From assembly GCF_019704315.1 (NCBI RefSeq), contig NZ_AP024597.1:1178001-1242000 (forward strand): a stretch of DNA of 64,000 nt, given 5' to 3'. Positions 51,258 to 59,873 of the stretch are shown here, piece by piece. The DNA comes from Stygiolobus caldivivus. Its GTDB lineage: Archaea; Thermoproteota; Thermoprotei_A; Sulfolobales; Sulfolobaceae. The notes beneath the pieces are model-generated. The model saw nothing but the letters and a program-made list of their open reading frames with translations. It did no database searches and was not told the origin of the DNA. The position numbers and the translations under genes were made by a program. Numbering within the stretch: position 1 is the stretch's first letter; each line of letters opens with the position of its first letter.

Positions 51258-53768
51258 TTACCTCTTTTTAACGACCAACAGAGCAGCGATCACAGCTACC
51301 ACTATGATAACTACTATAACGACGAGAACTGTGGGGAACGTAGACGTCGTGGACGTGGGGGGAGGAGACGGGGGAGGTGGCATATAGGTGGAGCTGGTAG
51401 AGGTCACTGAGGTCGTATGGGTCACACTGCTGGTATAGCTACTCGTTGGAGGTGTAGTAGTACTGGGGGGTACTGTAGTAGAGGTAGGAGGTGTAGTGGA
51501 GGTAGGAGGTGTGGTCGTCACGGTGGTCTGTTTGACGTGGACTATAAAGGTCATCTGCGGGTCCCCGTAGACTAGGGTTAGGTTATAGGTACCGGGCTGA
51601 GTAAAGTGGATATACACCTCATACCGGGGGCCGACCTCCACGACCTTTAGGGGACTCCCGTTTAAGTAAGCCGTCAAGTTCTCTACTCCTACTGTAAGGT
51701 TTAGCACCTCTCCCTGCTCCACGTTTATGGAAAACACGCCTTGAGAGGTCTGAGTCGCACTGGTCGCTTGCCCGTTTAAGGATAACTGGAAAGGTACGGG
51801 TGTCAGGTAAATGACTAGGGTACCGTTAGCCCTTAACGTCACTGACGTGGTGTTGGGTAGGTAACCGTTAGCCTCTGCTGTAATGGTCAAACTACCTGCA
51901 GACAGCCCGGATAAAGTGTAACCGTTAACCCCTACCCCTATTTCCTCCCCGTTAACGCGAATTATGCCTTGTAACGGTACACCGCTAGTTGACACCAGTA
52001 AAACTTTCAAGCTTAACTTCGGGAGCGGTGGGGTGGGCGGACTCACCGGTTGTACTTTCACGTTTTGGACAATCGGGATCTCTGATACCTGAAGGCCGTA
52101 GTCCGTCTCATTAAACACGTAAATTGTGCTACCGTTAAGGACGTTGTAAGTATTTTTATTAAGGTAGACGATAGAGTAAGGTAGGCCTGACACAGAGAAC
52201 AGCATCACCTTCACAGTACCGTTATGGAAATTACCGTTATGGAAATAGTTGCATTGCAGCGCTGAAAAGGACGAGTTAAACTCGTTTAAGTAAACGCTAT
52301 ATCCCAAGTTCTGGTTGAAGTGGTAATTATAGTACGCTACACTACAGTTATTGTAAATGACTTCGTTGGTCCCGTTAGTGAACAGCACTTCGAGGAAGTC
52401 GGAGAAGGTTATTGTATTCATGAGACTGAATACTTCATTGGAGAATGTGATGTTCTTAATACTACCCCTTTGTACCGTGTAGACGTAGGTCGACCCGTCA
52501 ACTACTGCGTAAAAGTAAGTACGGTTTCCCGCGATGATGGGGTATGAGCAGAGCACGGGTAAGGTTGTCTTCTGACCGTTAGTGGTGTTTATGGCGTATT
52601 CGGAGTCTAGTTTAAAGCCCTGACCAGTAACGGTAAAGGAATAGTTGTAGTTTAACAAGTAGAAGGGGCTAAGCTCGTATGAAGCTAACCTGGAACCTAA
52701 AAGTTCTAATACGTGTACCTTGCTTACCCCTTGACCGTTCACCGGGTTCGGGACATATATCAGTGTAGTGTTCACGGGAGTGAGCTTACCGTGTGATAAC
52801 CTTACCACGGTGACGTTAGTTTCGAATAGCGAATTAACGACAGTAGGGGAAGTGCTCTTTGTGCCTAGTGTTAAGCCTTTTTCCTCCTCTTCAACTGCGT
52901 ATATCCCGTTTGGCAATACCTTGTAAGGTAATACATACAGTACAGACGAGTTAGTCAGTGTCAGGTCACACACTACTTTACCGCCCTCTATACCGATAAG
53001 CTTATCCACACACGGGTATGACATCATGGTTTCTATACTTGTACCGTTAATGATCACTTGTGATTGGGAATGTGTAACACCGTAATCAACACTAATGAAC
53101 GTAATGCCCCCTACCTCAGTTTCAGCAGGGTAAATAATAGCTTTTTCTACGACTTGCTCTAGGTACTGGAATAATACGTATGGATACAAGAGTTTAAAAC
53201 TATAGACTGTATTGGAGTAACTATACTTGTTATATAAGTCCAAACCTTTCACAGAGAAGGCGCAGACGTTGTGGTCTTCAGTATACGTCCCGGAAGAGTT
53301 CTGTAGTGAAGTCCACGCCATTAGGAACCCTGCACTCCCGTTAAATAAATTCAGCTCTATAGCTAGATAAGGGAAACTAGGCGAGGTGTGGTTCTCAACC
53401 CCTCCCCCTAAGTACAAGACGTTATCTACCTCTTTAGTGAAGAGCAGCTGATAGGAAGAGAGGTCGGTGTAGTATACACTGACGTTAACGTCCGCGGTCA
53501 GGTTATAGCTAAAACTGGTATCGGGAACGGCTATACCTTGGACTTCGTCGACTCTGTATCCGGCTATGAGGAAGCCGTTATCGTAAGGGACTATCTTCAC
53601 TATTTTAAACGGGTACGGTACCGGAACCGTATAGATAGGCGTTTGGGGAGAACTAGGTGTTTGGGAAGACACCGGGACTCCTACCAAAAGTTGGAGGAAC
53701 AGCAGTACTAGCACTAACTGTAGGACTACTCTCTTTGTCACTCCGTCTATATTTTTCAATTTTATCAC
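51258..53768 (-). CDS. Very large C-terminally anchored surface protein
   Basis: From the GTG at 53768 (836 residues). Signal peptide (VVLQLVLVLLFLQLLVG), then about 520 residues of beta-rich Asn/Ser/Tyr-rich sequence, a carboxypeptidase-regulatory-like domain at about 585-660 (LKVLLVSTSGVPLQGIIRVN, GEEIGVGVNGYTLSGLSAGS), a second Ig-like domain, a Thr/Pro/Ser stalk (TTPPTSTTPPTS) and a C-terminal membrane segment (PTVLVVIVVIIVVAVIAALL) with tail VVKKR. Same overall plan as the proteins at 14390 and 30849. Surface layer or solute contact is likely; no enzyme motif. TTTTATATATA at about -27 is the promoter. Confidence 0.8.
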   Translation of the reverse strand: MIKLKNIDGVTKRVVLQLVLVLLFLQLLVGVPVSSQTPSSPQTPIYTVPVPYPFKIVKIVPYDNGFLIAGYRVDEVQGIAVPDTSFSYNLTADVNVSVYYTDLSSYQLLFTKEVDNVLYLGGGVENHTSPSFPYLAIELNLFNGSAGFLMAWTSLQNSSGTYTEDHNVCAFSVKGLDLYNKYSYSNTVYSFKLLYPYVLFQYLEQVVEKAIIYPAETEVGGITFISVDYGVTHSQSQVIINGTSIETMMSYPCVDKLIGIEGGKVVCDLTLTNSSVLYVLPYKVLPNGIYAVEEEEKGLTLGTKSTSPTVVNSLFETNVTVVRLSHGKLTPVNTTLIYVPNPVNGQGVSKVHVLELLGSRLASYELSPFYLLNYNYSFTVTGQGFKLDSEYAINTTNGQKTTLPVLCSYPIIAGNRTYFYAVVDGSTYVYTVQRGSIKNITFSNEVFSLMNTITFSDFLEVLFTNGTNEVIYNNCSVAYYNYHFNQNLGYSVYLNEFNSSFSALQCNYFHNGNFHNGTVKVMLFSVSGLPYSIVYLNKNTYNVLNGSTIYVFNETDYGLQVSEIPIVQNVKVQPVSPPTPPLPKLSLKVLLVSTSGVPLQGIIRVNGEEIGVGVNGYTLSGLSAGSLTITAEANGYLPNTTSVTLRANGTLVIYLTPVPFQLSLNGQATSATQTSQGVFSINVEQGEVLNLTVGVENLTAYLNGSPLKVVEVGPRYEVYIHFTQPGTYNLTLVYGDPQMTFIVHVKQTTVTTTPPTSTTPPTSTTVPPSTTTPPTSSYTSSVTHTTSVTSTSSTYMPPPPSPPPTSTTSTFPTVLVVIVVIIVVAVIAALLVVKKR

Positions 53769-54549
53769 GTTCTATAACTAATGTACGCTATATATAAAAT
53801 TAACCCAATGAGCGGTAGCAGTGCCGTATAGGTGGCATTAAGCTTTTGGCCCTATTGAGCTACACGTGTCATGAAAGTCTGGGGGGAACCCGATACCATA
53901 AGTTATTAAAGACCGTCACAGCTGGTATTTTCCCCAAGGCGGTACCTCGATACTTATGCTCTATTTTATGTCGAGGTTTTGGCCCGCCATTACATGGTGC
54001 CAAGCGTCTAACTAGTAAGCTTAAGGGCTATAAGGTAAAGAGGTGCGAGGGCCCGATGAATAGGGTCACTTCTCTCCTTGAAGACATTTAAGGGGGCTTC
54101 AGGAAAGTCGTATCGGGACTAAATAAAGGGTATTTATATCGTTAGTGTTAAGCGACTGAGGTCGGTGTGGGTAGGTATTTCGTAGTCGGTTCATCTTTAT
54201 GCAGTTTATCTCCTTATCGAGAGTCTAAAGTATAGACACCTTTTGACTTCAATTTTAGCGGTTACTACAACCTCATTTAATAAGGGAGTAGAATATAAAA
54301 GGTATTGTGACCAGAACTTATCCACAATTAAGATTGTCGAAGTATGGACTTACTACTATATTGTATATGTTATACACATCAAATACTATATTGTATATAC
54401 TTATAATATATCGTACATATATGAACCGGAATATATAATACATAAATAAAAAGGGCTATTTTACTAAGGATTTTTGCTAAGACTACTTTTTGTAACAAAC
54501 TTATTGTAATAAACTTATCAGGGCTTTTCCGCAGTAATAGAAATGACAG
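53769..54549. other. Gene-free gap
   Basis: Frames at 53846-54091 and 54243-54449 have no start context or composition of genes; the second is an A+T-rich TATA-like tract (54355-54445). A faint MITE-2-like piece lies near 53803-53860. Nothing else. Confidence 0.4.
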
Positions 54550-54891
54550 CTATGCTCTGGCTACAGTTACCGCTGTGCCGTAAGCTATTATTTCGTCCAT
54601 GTTTTGGGCTATCTCATTGGAGTCAAACCTGACATTAATGACAGCATTAGCTCCGAGAGTTTTAGCGTTATCTATCATCCTTTGTAGGGCTTGTAACCTA
54701 GCTTGCTCTGCCATTTCTACGTATTCCTTGATCTCCCCTCCCTTTAGGCTCCTCAGTGACGCGAGTACGTTGCCCCCTAAACCCCTAGACCTCACTGTTA
54801 TCCCTATTACCAGTCCTTTAACTTCGACTATTTTGTACCCCGGTATTTCTCCTCCGGTGGTAATTAGGATTTGTCCTTCTGCGAAACTCAT
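54550..54891 (-). CDS. YbjQ/UPF0145 family protein
   Basis: This 113-residue protein shows the family pattern: ILITTGGEIPGYKIVEVKGLVIGITVRS followed by LKGGEIKEYVEMAEQARLQALQRMIDNAKTLGANAVINVRFDSNEI and MDEIIAYGTAV. UPF0145 proteins form pentamers and are often annotated as heavy-metal binding, though the function is unproved. Length is normal. GTTTTATAT about 30 bases upstream fits a leaderless start. It has no obvious operon partner. Confidence 0.9.
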   Translation of the reverse strand: MSFAEGQILITTGGEIPGYKIVEVKGLVIGITVRSRGLGGNVLASLRSLKGGEIKEYVEMAEQARLQALQRMIDNAKTLGANAVINVRFDSNEIAQNMDEIIAYGTAVTVARA

Positions 54892-55638
54892 GCCTATCCA
54901 CAGCTAGTTAGGGCATGTAGGATATAAAACTAATCGGAAATGCCCTCGATTATTTATGTTATCCCGTCAATGGGCTTCTCCTAACTTCAAGTTTAATCTG
55001 TTGAAAATTCTGTACCTAGCGTATTTTGTAGAGGGCATCAGTACCAGTGTAAAATGTCTGCTTTTAACGTAAACGTGTAAAGTTGCACTATTAGTATTTG
55101 ACTGAGAATAAAAAATAGTTTCCAAATTTTATTGTACAGGTTCAGTGAATAAAAAGTGCTGAACTTCTAATAGGACATCCCACATTTCCTCTACAATTTC
55201 CAATTAGCTAAGTTAGCTAGATTATAACTATATAAATATATATACATATGTATGTATATATATATATATACGTAACATTTAACAATAATTATTGGCATTA
55301 CTTTAAGGCCTAAGATAACGATAGGTCTGTAATTTGGGTCTTTCACGACTCTTTTGCGAATTCTATTTATCTAGGTAGAGTGAGATTAAAACAATTAAAT
55401 TGCACACAGATATTAATAAATAGTACGTGCAAAAGCGTGAGGTAATGGTTAATAACTTAAGTTTACCGAGGGTCATATTATACGTAAATTGTATTATTAG
55501 TCACAAATTATACCGAATCGAGAGAAAATATTTCAATTCGTAATGGATACCTTACTGACCCACACAGAGGTTTAACAATACTTAGTATATCTCATTATGT
55601 CGAAAACTCTTTTTAACTAGTAAATTCAATACTCTATT
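54892..55638. other. Gap with a MITE-3 copy and TA-rich tract
   Basis: Contains a (TA)n-like tract at 55230-55272, the element at 55336-55561, and TTTTTAAC at 55609-55616 as promoter for the next gene. Confidence 0.5.
55336..55561 (+). repeat. MITE-3 copy (226 bp), best preserved
   Basis: The left end GGGTCTTTCACGACTCTTTT with GCGAATT pairs with the right end, whose reverse complement begins GGGTCAGTAAGGTATCCATT and ACGAATT. The inner TAATAAATAGTACGTGCAAA and AGCGTGAGGTAATGG are nearly identical to the copy at 57145. Confidence 0.7.
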
Positions 55639-56634
55639 ATGAGCACTGGTAACATAGACGCGCAAGCACTCCAACAGTTAAAGGACGCAGCCCTGTGGTT
55701 CATAATAATTTCCCTTCTCGGTGATATAGGGATTTTTTACAGCCTAGGAGCAATTATATCTATTGTGGGGCTGATCCTTCTATTCGTAATGGGGATACCC
55801 AAATTAAGGACGGCCTTCCAGTCATTCGCGAGTACCGGTAAGGACGTAGGGTACGGGTTCACCGGACTAAAGATACTACCAATAGCCATAATAGTAGAGT
55901 TCGTGGGAGGGTTGTTAGCGGTAATAGGTTTTTTACTGGCTACAACGAGCTCGGGATTCGTGTCGCCGACGGGTGTTGGGGCAGGCTTAGCGGTCGCGAT
56001 AGCAGGAGGTGTTATAGTGGTCATAGGCGGTATAATAGTGGTCATAGGCGGTATATTAGCCTTTATAGCCGGGCTACTGATAGGGATAACATTATATAGG
56101 CTAGGGAGCTTCTACAACAATGACCTCTTCAAGATAGGTGGTATACTGGAGATTATACCCGTTATATCGTTCATAGGTTGGATACTGGTTTACGTAAGCA
56201 TTGACGAAATTGTCAGGAGGTTAATGGGTATGTTTGTCCCTTACGGTGGGGCACCTGCACAACCCTACGGCCCTGCCCCCGGACAAGCACCTCAGCAGTA
56301 CCCCCCACAGCCCTATCAACCTTACCCATCAAGTCAACCTTACGGACAACCAATGATAAACGTCTACCAAATGGGTGCAGGTGTTATAAGGCCTAACGGT
56401 GAGGCTAAGTTCACGCTCTACAGTAGCGGTAGTATAAGTATAGTAAGTGCAACACTCGAGAACACCACATACACCTCAAACATGGTAACGCCATCAACAC
56501 TTAACCCGGGGAATAACGATGTCACAGTAATGTTCCCTTCACCCTCAGGCCTCATGCCGGGCGGGAACTACAATATAGTCCTGACACTGTCTAACGGACA
56601 GAACATCAAGGTAATGGTGACGTATCAGTCTTAG
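55639..56634 (+). CDS. DUF996-like membrane protein with Pro-rich linker and Ig-like tail
   Basis: This 331-residue protein has about five membrane segments (residues 15-205) with DUF996 features (IGIFYSLGAIISIVGLILLF, ITLYRLGSFYNNDLFKIGGI), a Pro/Gln/Tyr/Gly linker (about 210-248; QPYGPAPGQAPQQYPPQPYQ), and a C-terminal beta-sandwich of about 80 residues matching the two repeats of the protein at 3062 (SIVSATLENTTY ... LNPGNNDVTVMFPSP ... NIVLTLSNGQNIKVMVTY). Within a membrane segment a 21-base unit is repeated in tandem (56014-56055), giving IVVIGGI twice. Function unknown. The promoter box is at about -27. Confidence 0.75.
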   Translation: MSTGNIDAQALQQLKDAALWFIIISLLGDIGIFYSLGAIISIVGLILLFVMGIPKLRTAFQSFASTGKDVGYGFTGLKILPIAIIVEFVGGLLAVIGFLLATTSSGFVSPTGVGAGLAVAIAGGVIVVIGGIIVVIGGILAFIAGLLIGITLYRLGSFYNNDLFKIGGILEIIPVISFIGWILVYVSIDEIVRRLMGMFVPYGGAPAQPYGPAPGQAPQQYPPQPYQPYPSSQPYGQPMINVYQMGAGVIRPNGEAKFTLYSSGSISIVSATLENTTYTSNMVTPSTLNPGNNDVTVMFPSPSGLMPGGNYNIVLTLSNGQNIKVMVTYQS

Positions 56635-56690
56635 GGGCTGGTAAGACAAACTGTTTTTTATCTGACGTTTTTGTAGCCTTTTTTAAGTGT

Positions 56691-56794
56691 TATACCCGGA
56701 CAGTTAATAAAGGACAACAATGCAGTCGGTGTAGAGGTAAAAATTTGTTAAGCAGGAGATTAAGGCGTTGCCCTTTATTCCCTGACAAGGCATA
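56691..56794 (+). repeat. MITE-2 copy (104 bp)
   Basis: Core 56699-56786 from GACAGTTAATAAAGGACAAC to GCGTTGCCCTTTATTCCCTG; outer TATACC and GGCATA complete the inverted repeat; inner GAGGTAAAAATTTGTTAAGC. Confidence 0.75.
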
Positions 56795-57144
56795 GGAAGG
56801 TCTAAAATTCACCTTATGTGAAACAATATTGGTCAGGTGGATAATACAGTACCGGTCGGGGTTTGGGTTCTGCACGTCCCTGTAGAGGTAAAGCCTTGGA
56901 TTAACTGAGTCAGACTTGGTCAGCTAGCTTAGTTTATTAACCCGGCGTGAACAGGTTGTCCTCAGTTCTTCACGATTCTAATGAAAAAGGCCGTTAATAC
57001 TTTACCGAGCAATAAAGGAGAAGAGCCCCTATTAAACGACGTTGAAGCTCCTGACAAATGGGACGATACCTTGCTCTTTTGACCCTAACCAAGTAAATAT
57101 TGACCTTATAGGCTGGACAAGGGGTTATTCGTGTTTCTTCTGAG

Positions 57145-57357
57145 GGGTGTTTCTGTTTACCTAAGTTATGACGAGGTTTATACTATTATCAAATATATAC
57201 ACATAACGATATTAATAAATAGTACGTGCAAAAGCGTAAGGTGATGGGTTAATAACTTAGTTTAGTCGGAATGGCTTGGGTTTACTCCATTATTAGTCAT
57301 AAACGGTACCACTTAGAGAGGAGTTATTTCAATTCTAGGGGAACGCCTTAGCGACCT
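57145..57357 (+). repeat. MITE-3 copy (213 bp)
   Basis: Shares GATATTAATAAATAGTACGT and GCAAAAGCGTAAGG with 55336-55561, and the right part ATTATTAGTCATAAACGGTACC is the counterpart of ATTATTAGTCACAAATTATACC. The right end GCCTTAGCGACCT is weaker. Confidence 0.65.
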
Positions 57358-57408
57358 AAACTAAGTATAATTAGAAGTTTTTTAACCTCTTTTAACATAG
57401 TTGTCTTT

Positions 57409-57834
57409 ATGGTACACGTATTCAGGCACCAGTTAGATAAGGACACAAGTATTTCATTACCCGCTAGCGGTAAGTCAGGGCCTACATTAGTCCTCGGCCT
57501 AGGGCCGGTGTTCCTACACATACCATTAAATGGTAACGCGAAGTCACCTTATATATCGTTCCCCGGAAGCAGTGTACAAGTCGAAAATAATTTCAACCTT
57601 GAACACCACGTAATCACATACCCGAGGAAAGGGGGCTACGAGAAAAAACGGGCTAGATATGGCTACCGGCCCACACAGGGACAAGGTGCTAAGGAAAAAG
57701 GTGCACAAGGTAGTAAGCAAGGTAGTAAGAAAAGTCAAGAAGGGCCTAGGAGCACTCACAAAGCAAGGAGCGGGGTGTACCACGTCCCAGGTGTCCCGGG
57801 AGTGGGTAGAAAGCCCAGACACACGGGTAAGTAG
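57409..57834 (+). CDS. Protein with strongly basic, low-complexity C-terminus, unknown function
   Basis: The first 75 residues look folded and beta-rich (SISLPASGKSGPTLVLGLGP, VFLHIPLNGNAKSPYISFPG). The rest (to 141) is basic and Gly/Ser/Gln-rich (QGQGAKEKGAQGSKQGSKKS). In the +1 frame, 57659-57841, the same DNA encodes an amphipathic basic helix (VHKVVSKVVRKVKKGLGALT), which reads more like protein than the annotated tail. A frameshift near 57640-57700 is therefore possible. A TTTTTTAAC promoter at about -28 supports the ATG at 57409. No family recognised. Confidence 0.5.
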   Translation: MVHVFRHQLDKDTSISLPASGKSGPTLVLGLGPVFLHIPLNGNAKSPYISFPGSSVQVENNFNLEHHVITYPRKGGYEKKRARYGYRPTQGQGAKEKGAQGSKQGSKKSQEGPRSTHKARSGVYHVPGVPGVGRKPRHTGK

Positions 57835-58021
57835 TTATTAGGGGATGGTGTTAACCTAATAGCCTGCTGCGGGCCTAAATGAGGACTAAAACGGTACTGG
57901 TATATGTCAGTCGATAATCCTTGTCTGAAAGGTAGGGCATATACTATATAAAAAACGCATACGATTTGACCCGTCCCACGGTAATATTTCACGACCCGTC
58001 AGGGGAGGGGTGGGAGGGGCC

Positions 58022-58834
58022 TTACTGCCCCCTGAACTCTATTACCCTCTTAGCCAACTTGTAGTGTACATAGTCTATCAGTTTATCGTCAAGCCTTATA
58101 GCACCTTTACCCTCTTTCCTCGCTTTTTCATAGGCTTCAACTACCCTTGACGCCCACTCGAGTTCTTCCCTGCTTGGTGAAAAGACCTCGTTGGCTATCA
58201 TTACCTGAGAGGGGTGGATAACTTGTTTACCCACATACCCCAGCTTTTTAGCCTCTTCGCACTCCCTCCTGAACCCGTCTGTGTCTTTCAAGTCGAAGAA
58301 CACCTTATCGATAGGGTCTACGTCATAAGCCCTAGCCACCGATACTATTAACGTCTTTATGTACTGGTTCCCCTCATACCACTTATAGTCCCCACCCAAC
58401 GACAACGCCAAGTCGGCTATACCGTAACTTATACCGATTACCCCTTCAGACCTTACTATTTCCTCTATCTTGGTGAGCCCCTTTGCGGTCTCGATCAGCG
58501 GGAGTACCCCCTTACCTGTAGCCTTATGTAGGAACGACAAGTCGTTCTCAGCCTTAGGGACTACTAAGCAGTCCACTTTCTCTTCATTGAATAGGGCTGC
58601 TAAGTCGGCGAAAGAATCAGGGCTTTGTAATGGGTTTATCCTGACACAGAGCTCTCTGTCCCCCCAGTCCAGTTCCTTTAGGAACTTCAATAACGTCTTC
58701 CGTGCGGTGTCTTTTTCCTCGGGTGGGACGGCGTCTTCCAGGTCGAAGATGATGGAGTCGGCGTTTAGCTCTACGGACTTCTTCACCATCTTTTCCGAGA
58801 CTGACGGTACATATAACTGCGTCCTCCTTATCAT
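58022..58834 (-). CDS. HpcH/HpaI aldolase/citrate lyase (CitE-like) family lyase
   Basis: From the ATG at 58834 (270 residues), about 27 bases after a TTTTATTT box; a second start at 58855 is possible. The family motifs are present: RRTQLYVPSVSEKM, SIIFDLEDAVPPEEK (acidic metal region), the Arg in ELCVRINPLQS, LVVPKAEND, LPLIETAKGL with metal-binding Glu, GISYGIADLALSLGGD, and the C-terminal GKQVIHPSQV. These enzymes cleave or form C-C bonds of CoA esters such as malyl-, citramalyl- or beta-methylmalyl-CoA. Which substrate is used cannot be told from sequence alone. It stands alone, not with citDF genes, so classic citrate lyase is unlikely. Confidence 0.9.
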   Translation of the reverse strand: MIRRTQLYVPSVSEKMVKKSVELNADSIIFDLEDAVPPEEKDTARKTLLKFLKELDWGDRELCVRINPLQSPDSFADLAALFNEEKVDCLVVPKAENDLSFLHKATGKGVLPLIETAKGLTKIEEIVRSEGVIGISYGIADLALSLGGDYKWYEGNQYIKTLIVSVARAYDVDPIDKVFFDLKDTDGFRRECEEAKKLGYVGKQVIHPSQVMIANEVFSPSREELEWASRVVEAYEKARKEGKGAIRLDDKLIDYVHYKLAKRVIEFRGQ

Positions 58835-58855
58835 AACTCTTATTACGTCACACAT

Positions 58856-59342
58856 AAAAATAAAACTTTTTTGTTAGTTATTTTCATTATATTTGTATTT
58901 TGAGCGTAAATAGACCTAAGAGTGTAGGGCGAGTGATCGCTAGGAGATACTCCATGTCGGTAACGTTGTCGTAATTAACGGTCAGATAGACCGTGAAACC
59001 TCACTTTATGCGCAGAGTATATGGTTTTGCTACCAGCTGGGGACGGGTGATTTACCCTTTTGCGAATTTCACTTTGTCCGAGTGAGTGGGACAATGACCA
59101 CGTAAATGTACACTAAGGAATAACTGTTATTTGATACCGTGTAAAAGTGCAGGACGACGGGTTAATGACTCGGTTTACCCAGAATAATCTCGTGTGATGC
59201 ATTATTTGTACACTGAATGTTCTAACTTGGCAGAGAAAACTAGTTTGCAACGGCGCTTGTTTAACCACGGGGATTATTCCCCCGAGAAGTAGCAAGCTGT
59301 TCTGTAATGTGGGGTTCCTTTATACCCGTGGAGTGCTAAGGT
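58856..59342. other. Gap with a MITE-3 copy
   Basis: Contains the element at about 59045-59266. No gene seen. Confidence 0.45.
59045..59266. repeat. MITE-3 copy (about 222 bp), diverged
   Basis: The left end GGGTGATTTACCCTTTTGCG with AATTT matches the family terminal repeat closely; the right end AGTTTGCAACGGCGCTTGTT is its loose inverse. Inner TTAATGACTCGGTTTACCCA resembles the 13791 and 57145 copies. Confidence 0.5.
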
Positions 59343-59861
59343 TTATTTGTCGTCCGCTTTCACTAACGAAAAGAATAATTTCTTTGAAATTTCTAGTAGC
59401 TCTCTGATTTCCTCTTCTTTCTCTAGGACGACCTCTAAGTTAGCTATGACGTCGAGTAATACCGAGTAGTCGATCGGGTCTACGCCCGGGGGGATAGTGT
59501 TATATTTCCCGATCAGGCCATAGATCTCTGTTAAGATCTTTGTAAACCTCTCATAAATTTCCTTTACCTTTTCGTCCTTAGGTGAGACCTTAAAGGTTAT
59601 GGGGAAAGAGTAATATACAGCCTTAGCTCTATAGAATTTGCTTCTAATATTGTTTAGCCTTGTTACCTTAACTACTTCTATTAATCCTCCCTTTTCAAGT
59701 TTATTAAGCCTCCTCCACACAGTGGGGATCGGTATGTCGAGCTTTTGTGATATCTGCGTGGGATTTAGCTCTTCATTTATCAGGAGTTCCAAGATCTTAT
59801 AATTTAAAGGGTCTAGTATTAACTTAATTTGTTCTTCCTTGAGGAACATCATCCTTTGCAT
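59343..59861 (-). CDS. ArsR-like winged-helix transcriptional regulator
   Basis: I choose the ATG at 59861 (172 residues) because TTTATATTC lies about 25 bases upstream; a GTG at 59873 is an alternative. The N-terminal half is a winged helix: LILDPLNYKILELLINEELN, then TQISQKLDIPIPTVWRRLNKLEKGGLIEVV and a wing with LNNIRSKFYRAK. The C-terminal half (about 85-172) is helical with a coiled coil (VVLEKEEEIRELLEISKKLF) likely for dimerisation or ligand sensing. Target unknown; the gene is isolated by 450-800-base gaps on both sides. Confidence 0.85.
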   Translation of the reverse strand: MQRMMFLKEEQIKLILDPLNYKILELLINEELNPTQISQKLDIPIPTVWRRLNKLEKGGLIEVVKVTRLNNIRSKFYRAKAVYYSFPITFKVSPKDEKVKEIYERFTKILTEIYGLIGKYNTIPPGVDPIDYSVLLDVIANLEVVLEKEEEIRELLEISKKLFFSLVKADDK

Positions 59862-59873
59862 AATAGAAACCAC

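Larger units (their letters stand above)
56635..57408. other. Gap with MITE-2 and MITE-3 copies
   Basis: Contains elements at 56691-56794 and 57145-57357, a probable terminator (TTTTTT at 56654-56659 and 56680-56685), and TTTTTTAAC at 57379-57387 as promoter of the next gene. Confidence 0.5.

Noticed and set aside
53846-54091. 81-codon ORF
   Set aside because: Composition and lack of promoter suggest chance; it lies in a gap with decayed repeat sequence.
54243-54449. 68-codon ORF rich in Tyr and Ile
   Set aside because: It simply translates an A+T-rich repetitive tract.
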